Of a stretch of DNA of 5,209 nt, positions 1 through 5,209 are shown piece after piece. Both the position numbers and the translations under genes were made by a program. The DNA is from Bacteroidales bacterium (GTDB lineage: Bacteria > Bacteroidota > Bacteroidia > Bacteroidales > ML635J-15). The first letter of the stretch is position 1, and each line of letters opens with the position of its first letter. The DNA lies in contig JAQVPT010000259.1 of NCBI GenBank assembly GCA_028701945.1, forward strand, positions 1 through 5,209, written 5' to 3'. Under the pieces are notes generated by a model, which worked only from the letters and a program-made list of their open reading frames with translations, was not told the DNA's origin and did no database searches.

Positions 1-51
1 GTTACAAAAAAATAGTGAAAGAGTGAAAAAATATTTCAACCATAAAGACAT
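1..51 (-). CDS. Possible start of a small exported protein or lipoprotein (partial, runs off left edge)
   Basis: Reading the minus strand from an ATG at 51-49, all 17 codons to the window edge are open and give MSLWLKYFFTLSLFFCN. This looks like the N-terminus of an exported protein: one Lys followed by a hydrophobic stretch and a Cys at residue 16. The residues before the Cys (LFF) do not fit a classic lipobox, which wants G/A/S just before it, so lipoprotein is only a possibility. The start lies 23 bp after the RhuM stop, inside the edge of a near-palindrome, with no visible -7 box of its own. Seventeen open codons in AT-rich DNA prove little. The product is unrecognised. Confidence 0.3.
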   Translation of the reverse strand, partial: MSLWLKYFFTLSLFFCN

Positions 52-71
52 TAATTATGCTGCATAATGAA
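51..71. repeat. 21-bp near-perfect palindrome between rhuM and the left-edge ORF
   Basis: The core ATTATGCTGCATAAT (54-68) is a perfect inverted repeat of 7-bp arms around one base. TT at 51-52 and AA at 70-71 extend it with a single mismatch. Because the arms almost touch, it would make a poor RNA hairpin, and no T-run follows directly on the minus strand, so a terminator is unlikely. A dimeric-protein binding site or a recombinase arm is more plausible. It lies in the 23-bp gap between the rhuM stop and the candidate ATG at 51. Confidence 0.5.
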
Positions 72-74
72 ATC

Positions 75-593
75 TTAATTAATCTCCGTCAGGTTAATAG
101 GTGCAAATAAATCTTTTATTTTTTGGTAAAAGCGCTTTTCGGATGCACGAATATCTCGTATCCGTTCCAATAATTCATCGAAATAATCAGGTCTGCCATC
201 TGGATTTTTTAAACGTTCATCATCTATCACAAACCCTTTTACCATATATTCTTTTAGGTTTTTATTTGCCCAAATTCTAAATTGAGTGCCTCGTTTACTG
301 CGAACTCGAAAACCGACTGCCAAAATCATATCGAGCGAGTAAAAAGTAACATTGTACTGTTTCCCATCATCGGCAGTTGTAAAGTAATTCTTTACAACTG
401 AATTTTCCTCTAATTCTCTCTCTTCCAATATATTAGATATGTGTTGCCCAATGTTTTGCTTTGAGGTGGCAAAAAGTTCTGCAAGCTGATTTTGGTTCAT
501 CCAAATATTGCCGTCTTTGGCATATAAAACTACGGATACTTTACCATCGGCAGTTGTATAAATGATTATATTTTGTTGGCTATTGTTACCCAT
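75..593 (-). CDS. rhuM: RhuM-family protein, N-terminal half only (truncated, 172 aa)
   Basis: The protein is recognised as RhuM family by the stretch WMNQNQLAELFATSKQNIGQHI (residues 31-52, a putative DNA-binding helical region), ELEENSVVK (60-68), FYSLDMILAVGFRVRS (84-99), RGTQFRIWA (101-109) and YFDELLERIRDIRASEKRFYQK (137-158). RhuM, first named in a Salmonella pathogenicity island, is common in defence islands and among Bacteroidota restriction-modification operons; its molecular role is not settled. Full-length relatives are about 330 residues. Here similarity stops near residue 164 (DLFA), where the family usually continues with a tyrosine-aspartate-rich segment. Eight unrelated residues, PINLTEIN, then reach the stop. 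The ATG is two bases after the restriction enzyme's TAA, so translation is probably coupled and the two share a transcript. There is no Shine-Dalgarno, as usual in Bacteroidota. Identity is secure. Whether the half-length protein works, for instance as a DNA-binding partner, or is a remnant cannot be decided here. Confidence 0.85.
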   Translation of the reverse strand: MGNNSQQNIIIYTTADGKVSVVLYAKDGNIWMNQNQLAELFATSKQNIGQHISNILEERELEENSVVKNYFTTADDGKQYNVTFYSLDMILAVGFRVRSKRGTQFRIWANKNLKEYMVKGFVIDDERLKNPDGRPDYFDELLERIRDIRASEKRFYQKIKDLFAPINLTEIN

Positions 594-595
594 AA

Positions 596-3500
596 TTACG
601 TTATTGAATTTTCTATAATGGCAATCTCTTCATCGGTTAAATCGTAAAGCTGGTAAACTAATTGGTCGATTTGGGATTCGAGAGCGGTGGTGTCAGTGTT
701 ATTATCTTGAGATTTCTTTGTCAAGATTTGGTCAACAAGTGATTTGACTTTCAATTGCACCTCATTTTCAATGTGCTTTGGCAATGGGAAATTATTTACG
801 TCATAAACCAAAATTTTAGGAAAAACCCCTTTTGTTGCTTTTGGTGAAGAATTAAAATGATAAAATGTTGCGAGTTTAGAATTGAAAATTGCAAGCAAAC
901 ATTCCAAAGAAAAACTATCTAAGTTTTCCTTTACAATTATTATGGCAGGGTCATTATATAGATCTTCTGATGTCATTGCGGCAAAAACTCTTGGATTTGT
1001 TATTTCTCTAATTAAAAGTCTTTTCCCTTTGAAATATTTTGAGTCTCTTGGATTTGCAATTCCATCACAATAATTAATATATTCTTTTCCATTCCACTTT
1101 AATGAATACCGTGTAATATCTTCGCCATAAAGCCAATATTTGAATTTGTTCTCTGGATTTGAAAAGTGATGATAGGCTCTGTTCTTTATAATTTCAGCAC
1201 TTTGTCCTTGATATTTGTCATAAGCTATTAATCCTTGACTTGTTTCAGGAAACAAGTCTATCAAAGTTGATTCGGTGTTTTTTATTTTTTCAACGATATT
1301 CAAGGTATCTTTATCTAGTTTAAAAACCAAACCCCAATTTTGAATATTTTTTTCTGCCGTTTCTTTTGAAATGCTAACACTTTTACGGTTTATGAGATTT
1401 TCAAAACTTATAATATTTGCAGTGTTTTTATAACTAAGTGTATTTTTCTTGCTATCGTCTTTTGTAAATTGAAAAATAATGTTTCTGACAGTTGCATCTT
1501 CAAAAATATTTATTTCAGTACAATCCAAAATTTCATTTAACGTCCAATTATCGAACAAACTCATACGAAATTTTTGAGCAAAAACATTAAATAAGATTGT
1601 GTTCGGAATAATTAGAGAAATTACTCCGTTTTGCTTTAGAATATGATGCCCTTTATTGATGAACCAATAATAAATTTCAAAATCAGGAACTTTTGAAAGA
1701 GAAAACACTAGATATTCTCTTTCGGTTTTGTCTTTAATCGAAACACCATACGGCGGATTCCCAATAACCACATCAAAACCCACAAAATCTCCTTTTTCAT
1801 TCAATATTTCAGGAAATTCAAACCGCCATTCAAAGGCATTTTCATAAATCTTATTGTTTTTGATTTCGTCGATTTCAGATTCTAACTTTTTTATCTCGTC
1901 CGTAAACCTTTGAACTTTTTTGTTCCATTCTGCCTTTTCTTTTTTTGATTTTTCAAAAAGTGTGGTTTGGTTCATAAGCGTAAAGAGTTCGCCTTTTACT
2001 TTGTGTAATCGATTTAATTTCGGGTCGTTCGATGCTATTTCGCTTCTAAAGTCACTCTTTATATCGGCTATCAATCGTTCCATTTCCCTTTTTTGGTCTT
2101 TATTCTGAGCATTTCTATATGTTGAAACTGCAATACGATAGCTGTCAATTGACCATTTGCTCTTTTTTAGAGCTTGCCCTAAATCCGCATCAATGGCAAA
2201 ACGGCTTATCAATGAGTTTCCGCATTTTATGTTGATGTCAATATTTGGAAGTGTTTCAAGCTCAGTTTCGTTTTTATAGTAGGCATTTTTGAGTAGTTCA
2301 ATCCATAATCTCAATCGGCAAATTTTTACCGAATTAGGGTTTATATCAACTCCAAAAAGGCAATTTTCAATTATGGTCTGCTTTTCGTGAAATAGGGCTT
2401 CTTGAATTCTTTGGCTTTCTCTGCTTTTGGGGTTATACTCAAAAATAAGGCCTTCTTCATCGGTTACAATCAGCTCATCATTTTCAACTTCTACATCGTA
2501 CTCTTTTAGCCGTTTACCTTCTCGGTCTTGCAGTATTTTTAAATCGTTTTTTACAGTAATTATTTCATTCAGAGCTGAGACTAGGAAATGCCCAGAGCCA
2601 ACTGCTGGGTCACAAATCTTTATGCTGTTTACAATTTCGTTGGCTTCCTTTCTATCCTCAATCTTATCGTAAAGCTCATCTATTGTTTTACAATCCCACC
2701 CCTTAGTTTCGTTAAATTTCTGAACAACTGCCTTTCTAATGGTTTCTTTACACATATACATTGTGATGAAACCTGGTGTGAAAAACGAGCCGTCCTTGTA
2801 TCCATTAATTTTCTCGAAAATTAGGCCTAAAACTGAAGCATTTATTAAGGTTTTGTTATCCTCTTGGATTTCTTCCGAACCTTCACTTGTAAAATCATAA
2901 GCATCTAAGAACTCAAATAAGTATTCAAGGGTTGTTAAAGTTCCTGTTCTTTTCTTTCCTTGATTGTCTTTTAGAACGGTTGCGCTATAGATTGGCAGTT
3001 GTTTTTCGTCTCGCAAGTTGCTGATAAAAAGAGTTGTATGCTCTAAATCGGTAGGCTCAAAAAGCGAACTGTTAAGGTAAGGAACTTTAGCAAATGCAGT
3101 TTTTACACTTTCAATACGTTCATCATATTTTCGGGCTAAAACCTTAAAAAACAAGCTGTTTAAATCATCGAAATTTTGAATTTTATCAAAACTCAAAAAG
3201 TTATACGCTTTGTCTCCTTTTTGATATTTAATTAATTGGGCTTCAAGAAGTTTTAAAAACAAAATTCTATTCATCCAAGTAATACTTAATTCTAGGGCAA
3301 CGTTGAAAAGCCTTTCTTGCATATTGCTTCCAAATTGGCTCGGCTTTTCTAAACGGCTAATTTTATCTAAACTATCTAATTCAATTATGGCATTTTCGAG
3401 GATTGAACCAAAGTTCTGACTCCCTTCCTTATTCCGTTCTATGATTTTTTTACCGCCCTCTTTGGATTCAATTAACCCAATAATATGAAGTAACTCGCCA

Positions 3501-4288
3501 TAGAAACGTTTATCAAGCGTGTTGCTATCATTTGCAAATGGAAGTTTTAAAAGATGCTCGGGTGAAATGAGTTTGTAAAGCGCAATTAATTTATTATCGT
3601 CTTTCTTATCGTTATTCCTTAACGGTTCTTCATACTCACGAATGTCGAAGTATGTAAACTCAATTTCTTGTGTGATTCTACCAATGAATGGTTCAGCAAT
3701 TTCTTTATAGAAAAAATCTGTCGTTTTTCCTGATAATCGTCCTTCCTCAAAGTCGTTAAATTGCTTTACAAAATGCTTATTATGAGCAAAATACTTTTCA
3801 AAAACATTGGCATCAAAAATAAACCACTCATTTATGTTGGTTGCTATTAAATATTTAATCTCTAAATTTTTGTGTGTAATTCTTTCCCGTAAGTAATATA
3901 AAACCAATTCTTGAAAGGCTTTCACATTGAGTTTTAGAAGCATTTGCTCCTTCGTATCCTCAGGAGCGATTGCTTTCAGCATTTCGCTTTTGTTCGTTGG
4001 TTTTTTTGTTTCAACAATTACTCCAACTGTGCTATTTGCTTTATTTCCGTTATGAATTACTAAATCATTACGCCCTTTTGTATTTATATAATGATTTGGC
4101 TCGTAATAAGTTTTCTTAAGAAAATCAATAATCAGGTTTTTATGAAATTCCTCAGATTCATTTTCATTTATTCTATCAAGCAATTGAATTAGATTCGTCT
4201 TAAAACTCTCTATTTCAATTCTGTTCGGTTTTACTTTTAGAAAAGCTTTATTAAGTGCTTTTCGAGGTTTTAATATTCTTATTTCCAT
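596..4288 (-). CDS. Type IIG (Eco57I-like) restriction endonuclease/adenine methyltransferase
   Basis: This is a single-chain enzyme expected to cut DNA at a distance from its site and to methylate adenine N6 with S-adenosylmethionine. Numbering from the ATG at 4288 (1230 aa): an N-terminal PD-(D/E)XK-type nuclease with Asp75 (NDLVI), Glu93 and Lys95 (VETKK) and Gln126 (QELVLYYLRE); a helical connector at about 140-490; then the methyltransferase with FFTP (502-505, motif X region), DPAVGSGHF (560-568, motif I, SAM binding), GVDINP (646-651, motif II) and the catalytic NPPY (844-847, motif IV). A charged coiled coil lies at about 778-813. Residues about 1018-1180 resemble the TaqI-type C-terminal specificity region, and the tail ends with LYDLTDEE. 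All core motifs are intact, so it looks active. The frame can be extended to a GTG at 4324, but that G is also the last base of a -7 promoter box, so ATG 4288 is preferred. RhuM follows after two bases. A BREX PglX is less likely: PglX lacks such a nuclease and no BREX partner is present. The recognition site cannot be predicted. Confidence 0.9.
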   Translation of the reverse strand: MEIRILKPRKALNKAFLKVKPNRIEIESFKTNLIQLLDRINENESEEFHKNLIIDFLKKTYYEPNHYINTKGRNDLVIHNGNKANSTVGVIVETKKPTNKSEMLKAIAPEDTKEQMLLKLNVKAFQELVLYYLRERITHKNLEIKYLIATNINEWFIFDANVFEKYFAHNKHFVKQFNDFEEGRLSGKTTDFFYKEIAEPFIGRITQEIEFTYFDIREYEEPLRNNDKKDDNKLIALYKLISPEHLLKLPFANDSNTLDKRFYGELLHIIGLIESKEGGKKIIERNKEGSQNFGSILENAIIELDSLDKISRLEKPSQFGSNMQERLFNVALELSITWMNRILFLKLLEAQLIKYQKGDKAYNFLSFDKIQNFDDLNSLFFKVLARKYDERIESVKTAFAKVPYLNSSLFEPTDLEHTTLFISNLRDEKQLPIYSATVLKDNQGKKRTGTLTTLEYLFEFLDAYDFTSEGSEEIQEDNKTLINASVLGLIFEKINGYKDGSFFTPGFITMYMCKETIRKAVVQKFNETKGWDCKTIDELYDKIEDRKEANEIVNSIKICDPAVGSGHFLVSALNEIITVKNDLKILQDREGKRLKEYDVEVENDELIVTDEEGLIFEYNPKSRESQRIQEALFHEKQTIIENCLFGVDINPNSVKICRLRLWIELLKNAYYKNETELETLPNIDINIKCGNSLISRFAIDADLGQALKKSKWSIDSYRIAVSTYRNAQNKDQKREMERLIADIKSDFRSEIASNDPKLNRLHKVKGELFTLMNQTTLFEKSKKEKAEWNKKVQRFTDEIKKLESEIDEIKNNKIYENAFEWRFEFPEILNEKGDFVGFDVVIGNPPYGVSIKDKTEREYLVFSLSKVPDFEIYYWFINKGHHILKQNGVISLIIPNTILFNVFAQKFRMSLFDNWTLNEILDCTEINIFEDATVRNIIFQFTKDDSKKNTLSYKNTANIISFENLINRKSVSISKETAEKNIQNWGLVFKLDKDTLNIVEKIKNTESTLIDLFPETSQGLIAYDKYQGQSAEIIKNRAYHHFSNPENKFKYWLYGEDITRYSLKWNGKEYINYCDGIANPRDSKYFKGKRLLIREITNPRVFAAMTSEDLYNDPAIIIVKENLDSFSLECLLAIFNSKLATFYHFNSSPKATKGVFPKILVYDVNNFPLPKHIENEVQLKVKSLVDQILTKKSQDNNTDTTALESQIDQLVYQLYDLTDEEIAIIENSIT

Positions 4289-4323
4289 TATTGAAAAGTC
4301 TATCAAATGATAATTATTATTCA

Positions 4324-4331
4324 CAAATATA
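4324..4331 (-). promoter_or_regulatory. -7 promoter box of the restriction-modification/rhuM operon
   Basis: TATATTTG on the minus strand matches the Bacteroidota -7 consensus TAnnTTTG exactly. A -33 element is weak; the best candidate is TTTC at 4350-4353, 18 bp away. The box lies 35 bp before the ATG at 4288. That is close to the 31 bp between the identical TATATTTG box and the yefM ATG, which supports both the promoter and the downstream start codon. The implied leader is about 30 nt. Confidence 0.5.
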
Positions 4332-4492
4332 CAATTATTCGTTGATAAGGAAATAGCTCTTTTGCAAATATGCTGTTTTGTGTGCTTGGTTTTTATTCTC
4401 TTTTGCTTTATTGTAGCAAATTAATTTCAAAGTTTCGGATAGACTCTGTATTATACTAATGTGCTGTTATGCACTGTTCATTTTACGTTTAA
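4325..4492 (-). other. Spacer between yoeB and the restriction enzyme gene
   Basis: These 168 bp hold no credible gene. They contain the -7 box described separately and a direct repeat GCAAAAGAG (minus strand) at 4398-4406 and 4357-4365, starts 41 bp apart, about four helical turns, on the upstream side of that box. There is also a short GTGC/GCAC inverted repeat at 4461-4474, too weak and without the T-tract expected of an intrinsic terminator. Read-through from the toxin-antitoxin operon into the restriction gene is therefore possible. Confidence 0.4.
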
Positions 4493-4750
4493 CTAGTCGT
4501 AATGAAATCTGCATTTAACGATTTGGATTTCATCATCTTTAACTTTATAAATCAATCGATGTTCTCCATCAATACGTGTTGACCAATAACCTGCATAATG
4601 GAATTTTAAAGGTTCTGGTTTACCAATGCCTGTAAATGGTTGACATGAAATGTCTTTAAGAAGTCTATTAATTTTTTCGAAATATTTTATATTGGTCTGT
4701 TGCCAATATAAATAGTCTTCCCAGGATTCATCAACAAAAGTATATTTCAT
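4493..4750 (-). CDS. yoeB: YoeB-family mRNA interferase toxin
   Basis: This 85-aa protein has the size of E. coli YoeB (84 aa) and aligns almost end to end: ESWEDYLYWQ near the N-terminus (8-17), GKPEPLK (43-49), GYWSTRI and EHRLIY in the core (54-68), and CRFHY at the C-terminus (80-84). The residues known to matter for catalysis in YoeB are all present: Glu46, Arg65, His83 and Tyr84, so the toxin looks active. One extra Asp follows Tyr84. YoeB folds like RelE and cleaves mRNA in the ribosomal A site when its antitoxin is degraded. The ATG overlaps the antitoxin stop by four bases (ATGA, 4750-4747), the standard coupling for such pairs. The sequence GAAGA just before the ATG could act as a weak ribosome-binding site. 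Confidence 0.95.
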   Translation of the reverse strand: MKYTFVDESWEDYLYWQQTNIKYFEKINRLLKDISCQPFTGIGKPEPLKFHYAGYWSTRIDGEHRLIYKVKDDEIQIVKCRFHYD

Positions 4751-5001
4751 TCTTCAATAAGATCTTTTGAAAATGAATTTCCATTTGACAATTTTTCAAT
4801 TGCAGAATCTAATCGTGCTTGATTTGCTTTGCTAGACAATTCATGATTAGTTGTCTGTAAGGAGTTATATTCAGATAATGATATTATAACGACTCCTCGA
4901 TCATTACCTCGATTTATTATCAAAGTTTCAAAATTGTCAGAGACTTTGTCAAGATATCTTTTTATATCTCTTCTAAAGTCAGATATTGATGCAGTTAACA
5001 T
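4747..5001 (-). CDS. yefM: YefM/Phd-family antitoxin
   Basis: This 84-aa antitoxin starts MLTASISDFRRDIKRYLDKV, the Phd/YefM N-terminal DNA-binding fold, continues with the family's conserved strand GVVIISLSEYNSLQ (36-49), and ends in a polar, probably flexible tail (about 50-84) expected to wrap around YoeB. In this family the antitoxin neutralises the toxin and, with it as co-repressor, represses its own promoter; a fitting palindrome lies just upstream. The ATG at 5001 is 31 bp downstream of a strong -7 box and no alternative start is needed. The leader is AT-rich without Shine-Dalgarno. The stop overlaps the yoeB start. Confidence 0.93.
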   Translation of the reverse strand: MLTASISDFRRDIKRYLDKVSDNFETLIINRGNDRGVVIISLSEYNSLQTTNHELSSKANQARLDSAIEKLSNGNSFSKDLIEE

Positions 5002-5017
5002 AATTTTATTGTTTATG

Positions 5018-5045
5018 GTACGTAATATTGTACAAATATACGTAC
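5018..5045. promoter_or_regulatory. Probable YefM-YoeB operator (28-bp palindrome, TGTACA core)
   Basis: The outer arms GTACGTA (5018-5024) and TACGTAC (5039-5045) are perfect inverted repeats. The centre TTGTACAA (5028-5035) is itself palindromic, and only the two 3-bp links (5025-5027, 5036-5038) break the symmetry. E. coli YefM-YoeB is known to bind palindromes with a TGTACA core, which is seen here at 5029-5034. The site covers the -7 box (5033-5040) and the likely transcription start, so bound repressor should block RNA polymerase. GTACAAATA is also repeated directly at 5030-5038 and 5042-5050, possibly a second contact site. Confidence 0.7.
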
Positions 5046-5064
5046 AAATAATTTGAAATGCAAG
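5033..5064 (-). promoter_or_regulatory. yefM-yoeB promoter (Bacteroidota type)
   Basis: On the minus strand CTTG (5064-5061) is followed after 20 bp by TATATTTG (5040-5033), matching the Bacteroidota -33 TTTG and -7 TAnnTTTG elements with normal spacing. The predicted start of transcription, near 5027, gives a leader of about 26 nt before the yefM ATG. The -33 element ends 20 bp from the inferred group II intron boundary, so the promoter is intact despite the insertion. Confidence 0.7.
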
Positions 5065-5084
5065 TTTTTTTTGAATTGTTTGTA

Positions 5085-5209
5085 GTCGAGTCGGAAAGAG
5101 GACTTACACCCCTTTCCTCTCACGGAACCGTACGTGACAGTCTCCTGTCATACGGCTCTTCATGTCTAATCACAAATGTAGAAAATTTCTACGGATGTAC
5201 CAACTTCCA
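5085..5209 (-). mobile_element. Group II intron, 3' end (partial; continues past right edge)
   Basis: The intron is read on the minus strand and enters from the right edge. It contains a canonical domain V (5125-5158) followed by domain VI (about 5088-5124): a 9-bp stem, GGAAAGGGG pairing with CCTCTTTCC with one G-T pair, around the loop TGTAAGT, on a short GAG/CTC base. An unpaired A at 5091, seven bases from the inferred end, fits the branch point for lariat formation. The 3' end is placed after CTCGAC (5085) because group II introns end in A-pyrimidine at this distance. Bases 5159-5209 would be the end of domain IV; all three minus-strand frames meet stops there and no maturase tail is recognisable. 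Such introns splice as RNA and move by reverse transcription when they encode a maturase. The boundary is uncertain by a few bases. Confidence 0.85.
5125..5158 (-). ncRNA. Group II intron domain V (catalytic hairpin)
   Basis: The 34 nt fold exactly as the family demands: an 8-bp lower stem GAGCCGTA/TACGGTTC carrying the AGC catalytic triad at positions 2-4, a two-base CG bulge on the 3' side, a 6-bp upper stem TGACAG/CTGTCA, and a GNRA tetraloop, GAGA. No position departs from the consensus architecture, so this intron end looks functional, not decayed. Confidence 0.92.

Noticed and set aside
882..2824. Several short plus-strand open frames inside the restriction enzyme gene
   Set aside because: They lie wholly opposite a long coding frame with intact motifs, are rich in Ser/Phe as expected from antisense of Lys/Glu/Asp-rich coding DNA, and show no recognisable domain.
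596..4288. BREX PglX or type I HsdM identity for the large methyltransferase
   Set aside because: An N-terminal nuclease motif (Asp75, Glu93, Lys95) and a C-terminal TaqI-like specificity region are in the same chain, and no HsdS, HsdR or BREX partner is nearby.
4289..4324. GTG start at 4324 for the restriction enzyme
   Set aside because: It overlaps the -7 promoter box, and the ATG at 4288 has the same spacing to its box as yefM.
4461..4474. GTGC-N6-GCAC inverted repeat after yoeB as a terminator or integron attC site
   Set aside because: The stem is only 4 bp with no T-tract, and the flanks do not fit the attC core GTTRRRY.
5178..5192. GTAGAAA-A-TTTCTAC inverted repeat resembling a Cas12a-type CRISPR repeat stem
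   Set aside because: There is only one copy, no spacers and no cas gene; it lies in the intron's domain IV, where hairpins are ordinary.

Overview
The window reads as a piece of a defence or mobile island from an AT-rich member of the Bacteroidota (Flavobacteriia/Cytophagia-like). This rests on three observations: low G+C throughout, start codons without Shine-Dalgarno sequences, and promoter boxes of the Bacteroidota type (-7 TAnnTTTG, -33 TTG) instead of TTGACA/TATAAT. The exact genus cannot be read from the sequence. All recognisable genes lie on the minus strand, so biological order runs from high to low coordinates.

From the right edge: (1) 5085-5209 is the 3' end of a group II intron, with a textbook 34-nt domain V and a domain VI; its 5' part and any maturase gene lie outside the window. 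(2) About 20 bp after the intron end comes a yefM-yoeB type II toxin-antitoxin operon (5001 to 4493). It has a good Bacteroidota promoter overlapped by a long palindrome with a TGTACA core, the sort of operator known for YefM-YoeB. (3) A 168-bp spacer with no clear terminator carries a second -7 box (TATATTTG, 4324-4331). (4) A single-chain type IIG (Eco57I-like) restriction-modification enzyme of about 1230 residues follows, with an N-terminal PD-(D/E)XK nuclease, an amino-adenine methyltransferase core and a C-terminal target-recognition region. (5) Two bases later starts a RhuM-family gene cut to about half its usual length. (6) Positions 1-74 hold a 21-bp near-palindrome and possibly the first 17 codons of another minus-strand gene.

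Restriction enzyme and RhuM are very probably co-transcribed. The toxin-antitoxin pair upstream, reading the same way, may stabilise the island and could feed read-through transcription into the restriction gene. The most interesting points are the tight pairing of a type IIG enzyme with a half-length RhuM, the rearranged end of that RhuM gene, the TGTACA operator over the yefM promoter, and the intron inserted just upstream of that promoter. No wholly new system can be demonstrated from the sequence alone; each gene belongs to a known family.
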